Shown one piece after another: positions 24,201 through 33,571 of a stretch of 64,000 nucleotides of DNA. The stretch spans positions 458,694 to 522,693 of the forward strand of contig VWZS01009594.1 in NCBI GenBank assembly GCA_013397075.1, written 5' to 3'. The position numbers were made by a program, and so were the translations under genes. How positions within the stretch are numbered: the stretch's first letter is position 1; every line of letters starts with the position of its first letter. This DNA comes from Rhabdornis inornatus (lineage: Eukaryota > Chordata > Aves > Passeriformes > Rhabdornithidae). The notes beneath the pieces were generated by a model that saw only the letters and a list, made by a program, of their open reading frames with translations, had not been told where the DNA came from and did not search any database.

Positions 24201-27200
24201 ACTCTCATGGAGTCCAACCGGGCCAAGAACTTGGCCATCACCCTGCGCAAGGGCGGCCGCAATGTCCAGGACATCTGCACGGCCATCGAGACGTGAGTGC
24301 TCCCTGCTGGGGTGGGACAGGGGCGGGATAAGGTCAGGCACAGCCAGCAGGACCCAGGGGCTGGGATGGTAGAGGGGGTGACAGGATGCAGGGATTGGTA
24401 TGGGGATGCAGGGACAAGATACAGAGAGATGGAGGGGTCAGAGATGGGGAGAGAGAGGGTGGAGGGATCAGATGTGGGGAGGTGGAAGGATGCAGGCACC
24501 AGCTGCGGGGTTGGAGAAATGCAGAATGAGATATGAGGCTGTGGGAGTCAGACGCAGAGACACAGAAACACAGAGACACAGAGACACAGAGACACAGAGA
24601 CACAGAGACACAGAGGGATGCAGAGACCAGTTGTGGGGATGGAGGGATGCAGGAACCAGATATGAAAAGAAGGGGTGTGGGGACCAAAGACAGAGAGATG
24701 GAGGGATCCATATGGAGAGATAGAGAGGTGCAGGGTCCAGATATAGAAAGATGGAGTGATGCAGGAACCAGCTGCGGGGATGGAGTGATGCAGGAACCAG
24801 CTGGGGGTTACAGGGGGACTTCGAGACCTGTGGCAGGATCTGACAGTGCCAGGAGTGTCCCCTCCCCGCAGGTACGACCAGCAAGCCCTGAGTCTTGACT
24901 TCCTGGAGCTGCTGCTGCGCTTCCTGCCCACCGAGTACGAGCGGACCCTGATCGGGAAGTTCGAGCGGGACCAGCAGCCGCCAGAGGAGCTCTCGGACGA
25001 GGACCAGTTCATGATCCGCTTCAGCAAGATCCCCCGGCTGGCCGAGCGCATGAACGTCATGATCTTCCTGGGCAGCTTCGGCGACACAGCGCAGCTGCTC
25101 ATGCCGGTGTGCGGGNCCTTCCCTCTCTCGCAGCAACTCAACGCCATCATCGCCGCCTCCATGTCCCTCAAGTCTTCCAGCAAACTGCGCCACATCCTCG
25201 AGGTGAGGGCTTTGGGGGGAGGTGGCCCCGGTGGGTGCACACAGAGTGCTGGCAGTGTCTGCGGGTGCTGTGCCCCCCTGGGCTGTGTCCCCAAGCCGTG
25301 GTGTCCCTGCAGATCGTCCTGGCCTTCGGGAACTACATGAACAGCAGCAAGCGTGGAGCTGCCTACGGCTTCCGGCTGCAGAGCCTTGATGCGGTAGGGT
25401 CGGTGTGGGGTGCCTGGTGTGGGGGTGGCCGGGGCACTGCCACTGCCAGGGACCTGCCCTGGGGACAGAGGGACACAAGGACCAGCTGCAGAGATGGAAG
25501 GATGCAGGAATCTGCTGTGGGGACAGAGGGATGAAGAGATTGTCTATTGGGTTGGAGAGGCAAGTGGAGGAGGGAGATGGAGATGGAGGATCCATCCATC
25601 CAAGGGATGGAGATACACAGGAATGGGGTTGGAAGGATGGAGACCTGATATGGAGAGGTTATAGGATTCAAGGACCTTTATGAAGGAAGATGGGATGAAG
25701 GAAGATGGGATAAGGAAGATGGGAACCAGCTGCAGAGATAGAGGGAGGAAGGTCACACATGGGAGTATGGGGATGAAGAAGCAGCTGCAGGGACAGAGTG
25801 ATGCAGACCCAGCCGTGGGGATGGAGAAAGATGGGAATCAGCCATGGGAATGGAGGGATGCAGATCCAGCTGTGGGAGTGGAGGGATGGATACAGACCCA
25901 GCCACATGGCTAAAGGGCCACCAGGGGCAGGGTGGGGAGTGGTGGCTGCGGGTCAGGGCTGACTCTGCCCTGCCCCAGCTCCTGGAGATGAAGTCAACAG
26001 ACCGCAAGCAGACGCTGCTGCATTACCTGGTGCGGGTGATCATGGAGAAGTACCCGGAGCTCACCGGCTTCCACACCGAGCTGCACTTCCTCGACAAGGC
26101 AGGCACAGGTAGTGCCCACGGGCCCTGGGCCAGGCATCGAGGCAGCCCCTGGCACTTTGAGCCTGCCCTGAGCCTGCCCTGCTCACCTCCCACAGTGTCC
26201 CTGGATGGTGTCCTGCAAGATGTGCGGAGCCTGCAGCAGGGCATGGAGCTGACCCGCAGGGAGTTCATGAGACAGGATGACAGCCCCGTGCTCAAGGAAT
26301 TCCTCAAGGTCAACTCAGAGGTGATGGAGAAGCTGCAGGCTGACAGCAAAACTGCCAAGGTGGGTGCTAAGGCGGGGTGGGGTCATGGGCACAGTCCCCT
26401 GCATAGGGACACCCTGGGTGCCCTCTGCTCACTCCTCTGCCCCATGGGAGATGCTCCTGCTTGAGATGTGGCTCCAGTGGGACAGGCAGGAGGGATATCA
26501 GGCAAGATGTGGAGGTGGGAGAGGCTGAAAGGAGGTGGTGGGGGATGGGCACCACTGCCCAGCCCCAGCCCCCTGATCAGGTGTCTCTGCCCACAGGAAG
26601 CATATGAGTCAGCTGTGGAGTATTTCGGGGAGAACCCCAAGACCAGTCCCCCCACCACGTTCTTCCCCATGTTCATGCGCTTCATCAAAGCCTACAAGGT
26701 AGGAGGGGGCAGGGGCTCTCTGTTTCTGAGGGCTGGGAGGAATTTGGGGCACCTGACTCCACTTTGGAGCAATCAATGGAAGTCACAGGGGAGGCTGGGG
26801 TTTGTGGGGCCAGGAATGCCTTTGGAATGGTCAGAGATTTTGGAACTGGGTTGGGGTGAGCTGGGGGCTGTGAGGGGAGGGAGGAAGGGGGCTGCAGTCC
26901 TGGACACCTCTGGTTCAGCACACCCTTCCTGCCCCTCTCCCAAGCAAGCAGAGCAGGACATCGAGCTGTGGAAGAAACAAGAGGCTGCAGCCAAAGAGGC
27001 AGAATCGTGCTCTCCTGGCAGTGAGCAGCAGCCCGAGGTGAAGATGCCCCCATATCTGTGTCCTGGTGGGGTCCCAGCCCCAGCCCTGAGTGGCTGAGTG
27101 GTGGAGAAGGACTAAACAGGTCCTGGGGAGGGAGAGCTGGGTGGGAGGTGAAGGTGAGGGTACCCCATCTCCTCTGGGGTGTGATCAGGCCACTCAAGCA

Positions 27201-28351
27201 CCCTGTCCCCTCCCCAGCTGCCTGTCCAGAAGGCCAGGAGGCAGCAGATGGACATGATTGCTGAGCTGAAGAAGAGGCAGATGGTGAAGGAGCCACTCAT
27301 CTACGAAGGCAAAGATGGGGCCATCGAGGATATAATTTCAGGTGAGAGATGATTTCAGGTGTCCCCACATAACAGACTCAGGGCTGGGGGCTGCAGGGGC
27401 TGTCACAGGAGCTGGAGGGTCACCAAGTCCCATCGCAGGGACCAAACCTACCTGCAAGCACCTTCACATGCCACATGGCAAGGCTGCCGAGTGCTACCTC
27501 CCCTGCCTCATATCTCTTCCTCCTCTTCTGCTTCTTCCTCCTCTCTCCTCCTCCTGCTCCTCCTCGCTGTCTCTGGATCGCTCTGCTCAGCTCTCAAAAC
27601 TGTTCCTTTCACGGCCCGGACGGGCAAACGCTCGTCCCGGCTCTTCTGCGACGTGAGCTTCAACGAGGAGAGTCCTCTGTAGGTAACGTGGGGCGGCGGG
27701 GCCGGCGCAGGGGGGCGGGGGCTGCCGGGCTTCCCCCCCTCCCCGCCCCGGGTGTGTGGCCGGATTTGCCCCACGCTGAACCCCAGCCCCGGGGGCACCC
27801 GGGATCAGCCCCCGATGCGGTTCTGGGCTCCGAGAGCCGATGGTCGGGGTCCCGCAGGCTGATAGTTCGTAGCTGCTGCTCCTCCCGAGTGTCCTCTTAC
27901 CCTGAGGGCGACTCCGGGCACAGAGACAGGACAAGGGGCAAGGGTTTTAAACGAGCAAAAGAGAGTTTTAGGTTGAAGGTTCGGAAAAAATTTAATTCTT
28001 CTGAGGGTGACCCCTGGCCAGAGAAGCTGTGGCTGCCCCAGCCCTGGCAGTGTCCAAGGCCAGGCTGGGCAGGGCTTGGAGCAGCCTGGGACAGTGGAAG
28101 GTGTCCCTGCCCTTGGCAGGGGTGGCACTGGATGGGCTTTAAGGACCCTCCAACCCAACCCATTCCATGTTAATGTGGTGGGTGGCAGACCCGGGCCATC
28201 CCGGCTGGGCAGTGAAGTTCATGCGGGCCCTGCTTGCCCCGGTGCAGATCTGCGGAACAACCCGTACCGGCGGGGGGACAAGGCCCGCGGCAGCGCCAAG
28301 AAACGGGCGGCGGGGCAGAGCCTGCAGGCGACGCCGGACATCGCGCTGTGA
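12284..28351 (+). CDS. FMNL1: Formin-like 1 (FMNL1), 5' and FH1-incomplete
   Basis: Diaphanous-related formin that nucleates and elongates actin filaments under Rho-family control. Common exons: 12284-12397 (5' end in gap), 18126-18209, 18460-18543, 18632-18705, 19262-19345, 19560-19691, 20886-20994, 21210-21286, 21386-21479, 21836-21910, 22385-22495, 22569-22718, 22810-22911, 23010-23247, [FH1 exon lost, end at 23426], 23544-23665, 24090-24292, 24872-25106, 25134-25202, 25313-25393, 25979-26108, 26196-26359, 26597-26698, 26945-27037, 27218-27341, then 27591-27682 or 28248-28351. All phases match; about 980 aa are visible. Domains: Ala/Pro-rich N-terminus; GBD/FH3 from MNLPPDK to the coiled coil near LTEKLQDAENDS; FH2 from KPIQTKFRMPVFNWVALKP through LAFGNYMNSSKRGAAYGF; C-terminal DAD core DGAIEDII. 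FMNL1 is preferred over FMNL2/3 by recalled wording (CVNEITLSLNN, EEKGLVQILRGPDG) and by its MAP3K14 neighbour. Confidence 0.93.
12398..18125 (+). other. FMNL1: FMNL1 intron 1
   Basis: A 5.7-kb intron between the phase-0 first exon and the exon starting at 18126. It begins in CpG-island-like DNA to about 13570 and contains a short A/T-rich island at about 12540-12630. An AATAAA at 17442-17447 has no associated open frame that I can recognise. An approximately 20-bp minisatellite lies near its 3' end. No nested gene is supported. Confidence 0.6.
17770..18035. repeat. ~20-bp minisatellite in FMNL1 intron 1
   Basis: Variants of CCACCAGTGTCCCCATCCTT recur about a dozen times with a period of 18-22 bp. 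The array ends about 90 bp before the splice acceptor of FMNL1 exon 2. Confidence 0.8.
20521..20646 (+). CDS. FMNL1: Candidate cassette exon of FMNL1 (unconfirmed)
   Basis: Between FMNL1 exons 6 and 7 an acceptor (CGCCTCCAG, AG at 20519-20520) and a donor (CCCCG then GTGAGC at 20647) bracket 126 open nucleotides. The preceding exon ends in phase 2 and this one also ends in phase 2, so inclusion adds 42 codons without a frameshift. The peptide contains LSNQYIHTLLRHVHPSVP, and its second half is Gly/Pro/Ser-rich. A nearer upstream CAG at 20500-20502 would instead give an in-frame stop. I do not recognise this segment from other formins, and GC-rich DNA can stay open by chance. Confidence 0.3.
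21484..21552. repeat. ~20-bp repeat, three copies, FMNL1 intron
   Basis: Three copies of a CCCAGCAGGGACACCCGGT-like unit follow the donor after 21479 almost immediately. Confidence 0.75.
21930..22345. repeat. ~45-bp degenerate minisatellite, FMNL1 intron 10
   Basis: Segments such as CCCCAGGCCATCATGTCCCC and GCTGAGCCACC recur across nearly the whole intron between exons 21836-21910 and 22385-22495. Similarity between units is only moderate, so the array looks old. Confidence 0.65.
23411..23426 (+). CDS. FMNL1: Remnant of the FMNL1 FH1 (proline-rich) exon after an N
   Basis: A single N at 23411 is followed by 15 nt and then a GTGAGT donor. Read to end in phase 1, these encode ...ANGS and join the next exon as V-K-V-K-K-P, exactly as FMNL proteins enter FH2. 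Both the upstream exon (ending 23247) and this remnant end in phase 1, so the hidden exon must be a multiple of three. No polyproline coding is present anywhere between 23248 and 23543, although formins need FH1 to recruit profilin-actin. The N therefore most likely stands for a GC-rich exon lost in assembly. Confidence 0.75.
24350..24860. repeat. Minisatellite GGAGGGATGCAGGAACCAG plus ACAGAGAC array
   Basis: Degenerate units of GGATGGAGGGATGCAGGAAC-type fill the FMNL1 intron between exons ending 24292 and starting 24872. Within it, at about 24555-24615, lies a cleaner tandem of the 8-bp word ACAGAGAC. Confidence 0.85.
25116..25116. other. Single-N assembly join in FMNL1 intron
   Basis: The intron between the exons ending at 25106 and starting at 25134 is only 27 nt as assembled and contains an N. 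That is too short for a vertebrate intron, so unknown intronic sequence is missing. The flanking exons join in frame (LLMP then QLNAIIAAS), so coding sequence is not affected. Confidence 0.85.
25440..25915. repeat. Second copy of the GGATGCAG-type minisatellite
   Basis: Fills most of the FMNL1 intron between exons 25313-25393 and 25979-26108. Units such as GGGATGGAGAAAGATGGGAA and GATGCAGACCCAGCCGTGGG resemble the array at 24350-24860, about 600 bp upstream and separated from it by three exons. Confidence 0.8.
27591..27682 (+). CDS. FMNL1: FMNL1 alternative last exon A (KTVPFTARTGKR type)
   Basis: Spliced from the donor after 27341 this exon is read as A-L-K-T-V-P-F-T-A-R-T-G-K-R and ends at the TAG 27680-27682. 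It extends the DAD (DGAIEDIIS) with the conserved basic segment that binds the N-terminal DID to hold the formin closed. The stop codon is immediately followed by GTAACG, itself a usable donor. Confidence 0.85.
28010..28170 (+). mobile_element. CR1 LINE 3' fragment between the two FMNL1 last exons
   Basis: CR1 end with CTGTGGCTGCCCCAGCCCTG, GGGCTTGGAGCAGCCTGGGA, GTCCCTGCCCTTGGCAGGGG and CCAACCCAACCCATTCCATG. It lies within the alternatively spliced interval, about 80 bp before alternative exon B. Confidence 0.88.
28248..28351 (+). CDS. FMNL1: FMNL1 alternative last exon B (DLRNNPYRR type)
   Basis: Preceded by a GCAG acceptor, this exon is read from the same phase-1 donor (27341) as D-L-R-N-N-P-Y-R-R-G-D-K and ends at TGA 28349-28351. 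It resembles the DLRNQPYRR-type alternative C-termini I recall from FMNL2 and FMNL3. That homology makes it a real, mutually exclusive end rather than chance. It keeps DGAIEDII but replaces the KTVPFTARTGKR basic arm with a different lysine/arginine-rich tail. Confidence 0.82.
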
Positions 28352-29633
28352 CCGGCGCCGTCCCTGCAGCGGCAGGACCGGGCCAGGACCATCCTCCCGG
28401 CGCAGACGGGACCGCAGGGTGTCAGGCCCCCAGCCCGGGGCTCGGCGTGGCGGAGGGACAGTGCCCGCCCCGAGCTGCTCCGGCCGCTTAACGCGCCAGC
28501 TCCGCCTGCCTGCCTGGGGCTGGCACAGGCACCCCCGGCGCTTGCTTGGCCACGTCCCTGAGCTCCTCTACCCAGGCTGGCAGAGCTGGGGGGCCCTCCC
28601 GGCTGCGGACAGGGAGGGGGAAGCACAGAAAGGCCTCCAGCTTGTCCTGGAAGGAAAAGGAGCTGTCCCATCCCTACCCCGGCGCTGCTCCCTCGCACGC
28701 TGGCAGCGGGGCCAGCCCTGCGCACCCCTGAGCTTGCTGGTGCCTTTGATTGCCGCTGCGGGAGGGGCTGTCAGCCAGGGCCACAGCGCTTCCCGCACAT
28801 CCCCCCGCCTCCCCCGGCCCCGCAGAGCCCCCAGACCCGCGTTCTCCTGCGCTGCAGAGCCAGCGAGGAGCTGCTGCAAAGCTCCCACCCGGGCACCTCC
28901 CGGAGCCAGGGGTTGGCGGCGGTGCTATTTTACATGATTTTATACGTTTTCCTTCAAATATCTCTGTGCTGCGGCAGCAGGGATTGGAACACCCCCACAC
29001 AGGATGTCCCCAAGGCTATGGCAATCAGCAGCAGGGACAAGTTGCTGCGAGGTGGTGGCACCTCCGCCCACCTGCATCCGCAGCATCCACCTGCACTGTC
29101 GGGGCTGGAGCCCTGGGACAAACCGGGACTGTCAGCCCTGCGGGGCTCCCCGTTTTGTGGGGCGAGACACGCAGGAGATGCCGGCAGCCCCCAGCCCCGC
29201 AGCACCCGCGATCCCAAGGCTGCGGGGTCCGTGCAGAGCCGCACGAGTCTCCCGGTACCGCACCGGTCCCGACTGTCGCTCCCTGCCCTGCCCCGCTGCT
29301 GCTGAGAGCCCCGACCCCGCAGTGCCCCAATTAAACCTCGGTGCATTTACTTCATCAAACATCCCCGCTCGTCCCGATGCGAGGACGCTCCTCCCTCCTC
29401 CTGCCCCTCCTCCCCTCCTCCCTCGCTCGTCCCAGCTTTAGCCAGAGCAGCCGCTGCTTCCTGCTGTATTTAAGCTGCTTCAGCGCCGGCTCCGTGTCCG
29501 GGGAGGGATGGGAAACGAATGTGTAACTTATAAATGCCTTTAAGCCAGAAATGTAAACCATTAACTGCTCATTTGTATACATTATTTTTATATACTGAAG
29601 GCCTGTTTAATCTAAAGCAGAACTGGTAATAAA
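28352..29633 (+). terminator. FMNL1: FMNL1 3' UTR and polyadenylation signals
   Basis: After the distal stop the DNA is noncoding. ATTAAA lies at 29330-29335 and AATAAA at 29628-29633, the latter in an A/T-rich context following an otherwise GC-rich 3' UTR. Transcripts using exon A could also end here after splicing or intron retention. Confidence 0.6.
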
Positions 29634-29689
29634 AAGTCTCAGCGGATAAAGGATTTGTCTGGGAGAAGGGTTTGCATGGGGGGGGCGAT

Positions 29690-29790
29690 GCTGTCATGGA
29701 GGGAGGGAGGGAGAAAAGGAAGAGGGAGTGAGGGAAGGATAGAGGGAGAAAGGAAGAGAGGGAAGGAGGAAGGAAGGGAGGGATGGAAAG
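29690..29790. repeat. Purine-rich GGGA/GGAA simple repeat
   Basis: Almost uninterrupted A/G tract with GGGAGGGAGGGAG at its start, lying just downstream of the FMNL1 poly(A) signal. Confidence 0.85.
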
Positions 29791-29794
29791 CTGG

Positions 29795-29935
29795 AGGGAG
29801 TGGCTGTGGCTGCCCCATCCCTGGAAATGTCCAAGACCAGGTTGGATGGAATGTGGGAGCAACATGGGATAGTGGGAGGTGAGAGGATGGAACGAGATGA
29901 TCTTTAGGGTCCCTTCCGACACACACTAGTCTGGA
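29795..29935 (+). mobile_element. CR1 LINE 3' fragment
   Basis: Contains GCTGCCCCATCCCTGGAAAT, CCAAGACCAGGTTGGATGGA and AGATGATCTTTAGGGTCCCT, the CR1 3' terminal consensus. Confidence 0.82.
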
Positions 29936-30364
29936 ATTCTAACATAAACCACCCACCATTTTTTTGAGGACAACAGATCTGAGGTCTGTTCACAGCATAG
30001 ACATGTGGGGGCATGACAGCACAAAAATGTGTTTCAGGATAACTGTCCTCACTCACCAGCCTGGCCACAGTCCCCCAGCCCGCCGGGCTCGTTTACTGGA
30101 AGGATTCAGCTCCGTGCAGACAAACAGCTCCTGCAGCAGCAGAGGAGCTGCAGCACTGGGAGGTGTGGGGGGATCCCCAGAGCCCCACCTGCCTCACCCC
30201 TGCACCTCCCAAGGCAAGACTGAGCAGCTCCCAGTGCAGCAAGTCCCCTTCAAGGGGACAGAGGGAGGACAAGGGACTGTCTGCTTGGAAGGAGAGAGAT
30301 GCCAGGATATTCAGCAAAGCCTGGGCTTAGATCAACTGAAGTTAGTGCTTCGTCTTTAGTCCCA

Positions 30365-30600
30365 GAAATCACAGAATCCTAGAATATCCTGAGCTGGAAG
30401 GGACCCCCAAGGATCATCCAGTCCAATTCCTGCCCTGCACAGACACCCCAGCAATCCCACCCTGTGCATCCCTGGCAGTGCTGTCCAAACACTCCTGGAG
30501 CTCTGGCAGCCTCGGGGCTGGGACCATTCCCTGGGGAGCCTGGGCAGTGCCCAAACCCCCTCCCTGACTTCTGCATCCCCCAAACCCAAGGGTAATTTTT
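30365..30600 (-). mobile_element. CR1 LINE 3' fragment, reverse
   Basis: Reverse-strand CR1 read on the plus strand as CACAGAATCCTAGAATATCC, GGAAGGGACCCCCAAGGATC, GTGCATCCCTGGCAGTGCTG and CTCTGGCAGCCTCGGGGCTG. It closely matches the plus-oriented copy at 62780-63030, so both belong to one CR1 subfamily. Confidence 0.88.
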
Positions 30601-30725
30601 ATATAGCACAGTTTAATCAGACCAGGCTCCTCTTCCTGGAAAATGTCTTATTCAGCATCACCATCTTGTTCTCTGGGACAACACATCAAACCACCAGCAA
30701 CAACAAAAAACAAAATCTTTTTAGC

Positions 30726-33571
30726 TTTATTTTTTTTTCCTTGTGAAAATGCAGGTCAAAAACATTAACTTCAAGAAATCACAGTTTTATAAAGTGTCAT
30801 TCATTCCATGCAAGCTCCTTGTTCCAGCACCTTCCCCCACTGCCCATCCCAGAGATCCTCAGCTCCACCTCACCTCACCAGCAGTTATTTTTCCAGACTT
30901 CCGGAAGGAGCTGCACGACAAGAGCCATCTGTGTTTATCACTCCTACTTGTCCTCCCCACCCTGAGCTGGGGTTCTGTCCTAAACACTCGTTATGAAACC
31001 TGACAGTTCCAGCAAAATTTGAATGAGGATAATGCAAATCTTCCCCGACTTTCTGCTGTCAGTATTGCCTTCATCTGGAAGCGGGGTTGTTTGTGCCTGT
31101 CACAGCAAAGTGACAAGCCAAGGGAAGAGGAAACTGTCCTGGCAGCAAGACAGAGCCAGGGAGAGCTCAGGCTGGCTGGCAGCATAGCCTGGAGATCGTC
31201 CCAGAGGAGAACCCCAGCTCAGGGACTGGGAAGGCACCAGTGGTTTGTGAGGCTGCCAAGGTGTCTGTCCCCAGCAGGGACTGTGACACCACATCCCACC
31301 CTCAGGGCAGTGATATAGCCAAGCTTTGGGCTGGGAACCTGCAGCCTCACTTGGGCACTTGTGGTGGCAGCAGAACAGGACTGAAGGCTTTGGACAAAAC
31401 AAAGAGGGTGAATCTTGGCTAATGCTGCTGTAAGGGTACCAGGGAACACAGACATCTCCATGGGCCCTGCAAGGACATCCTCGGCCTGGGAGAGTTCCCT
31501 GCCCTCATGCAGGTGGCCTGAGTTCAGGTTAATGCTGCAGATGCAGAGCCCAGGAGTCCTGCAGACAGTCCTGCTGCTCCAGGGCTCAATCCCAATGCCC
31601 AGGCATGGAAGTAGATATCAGGACATGGGAGCATCCCCCAGGCAACAGAGGCACAGCCTTTGGGATGGAACCCACAATGCTTTGGGATTGACACATCACC
31701 ACAGACTCACAGAAACAACCAACAGCTTTCCTCCTGCCCCCTCAGAGGAAGCTCAGGAAAGGAGCCAGGCATGCACTGAACCTGTGCTTGGGAGCTCCTG
31801 GGAGCCCTGGAAGAGGCACCTTGATCCCTCCTGCTCCAGAGCTTAAACTCTTTGTAGTTTATGGCATCTGAAAAAAGAAATCAAGCCAACCTTCCCCTTT
31901 CCCCTCTCCCTCCTGGAAGACATGTGCATAACTGGTTAATTATTTACTAGAAAGACTCTGAATGTGGCATTGTAGATATAATTAGGTGCCTATTTTGGAC
32001 AAGGTATTAAGTGCTTTAGAACAAAAAGTGCTATAAAAACTATACCCAGAGTGGTGACAGGTTTCATTTTTCTTCGTGAGTTCCACTTTTTTTACACTAC
32101 AATTTGATCAGGATGTCACTGTCTGGTGGAGCAAAACCAGCCCATGTTCTGGGAGACCAAAGGGAAAGAGCATCCATCCATTGTTCAAGGAGTGCTGCTC
32201 CTAAAAAAGGGAGGCTCAGAGCTCAGCTTTTCCCAGCTATTTTCTAAGTGAACTTCCCTTGGGAAGACTGCCAGCATTGCTGCCCTGTTGTGTCTCCCAG
32301 ACCAGCACAGATCTGGCAGAGCCCACCTTGGCTTGTGGGAGCTGTTTCTCTGCCCAAGCTGGATGCAGAGCCCCTGCTCAGACACAGCCACAGAGCTCTG
32401 GGAGAGCCACAGTCACAGGGAGGGACTGTGATTCCCAGGTGTGCCAGGCCTTGGAGCAGCCCTGAACAAGCACACTCGGAGCTCACACCTCCTTGGGAAC
32501 TGTTCTGGGATGGGGAAGGGTGAACAACACCCACCCATCAGAACTTGATCTGTGAGATTTCAGCATGTTCCAAACATTCACAAATCAGTAAAAAAAACAG
32601 TTCAAAGCTTAAGGCATTCCAGGCCCAGCTGCTCATCCCACTCAGTGAACCCAGTCTGAAGTGAGGGGAGGAGTGGGAAGCCTTGTGAGGCCAGGCTGAG
32701 CTCACAGAACTGGGGCACTGGGCTGCACTAGGAGCTGGGCAGGAGATTTTTATAAGCTCTGCAGTAAAATTCAGCCCTGTCACAGCTGACAGAGCTCATG
32801 TCCCTTACTCCTCCAAGGATGGGACCTGAAATCCCACATCAGAGGTGGGAACAGGATGGAGGAACAATCCCTCCACCCTCCCATCAAGGAATTCTGTACC
32901 CTCCTCCTGCCCTGCCTGCCAGGGACACCAGAGAGAGCACCAGCTCCTCTGAGACCTGCAGGTGGGAGCTGCAAGCAAAGCTCTTTCTGGGAACAAAGTT
33001 CTTTTCTGATTCAAGAAGGAAGCAACTGCAGGGAAGGGTGGGAGGTGAAACCAAGAACCAGCCAGTGACTGCTATTCATTTTCCCCATGCAAAAGGCTTG
33101 AGGTGGAGATGATGCTCCCCAGAGCCTACAGAAATGTTTTTTCCTCCAGCTGGAAGGAAGTCAGCCAGCTCCCCTTGGCACAACCAAGCCCAGCTGCACT
33201 GAAGGCACCCAACCTCCTCCTCTGGGCAAGCCCAGCAAAGACCGACCTCACCTCGGAGCAAGAGCAACAGTTCTCACCCAACCCACTGCTCTCCTGAATA
33301 GCACAACCTCCTTCTTCTGAAGGAATTTCCACCTACCATTCTCAAGCTCTAACACACCCAAAACAATTCCCACTGTCCTGGGGAATGTCTTGGACATGTC
33401 TTGGAAGTGGATCAGAAGAGCCAACAGAAGTGAGGTCCGAGGGCGGCGAGCTGTGATCCTGCTGCAGCACAAACACCAGCCACTGCACTTGGTGCTCCAT
33501 GGCAGGGGAGGTCAGAAGCTTTTGCAATTCCTTCTTTGCACAGGGTGCAAACCTCCACAGCAGGCAGGGTT
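30726..33571 (-). terminator. MAP3K14: Probable MAP3K14 3' UTR and poly(A) signal
   Basis: Downstream of the MAP3K14 stop on the minus strand there is no further coding sequence. The first good signal found is TTTATT on the plus strand at 30726-30731 (AATAAA on minus), followed by a T/G-poor region. This would give a 2.8-kb 3' UTR; an earlier end cannot be excluded. No other gene is seen in the interval. Confidence 0.45.
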
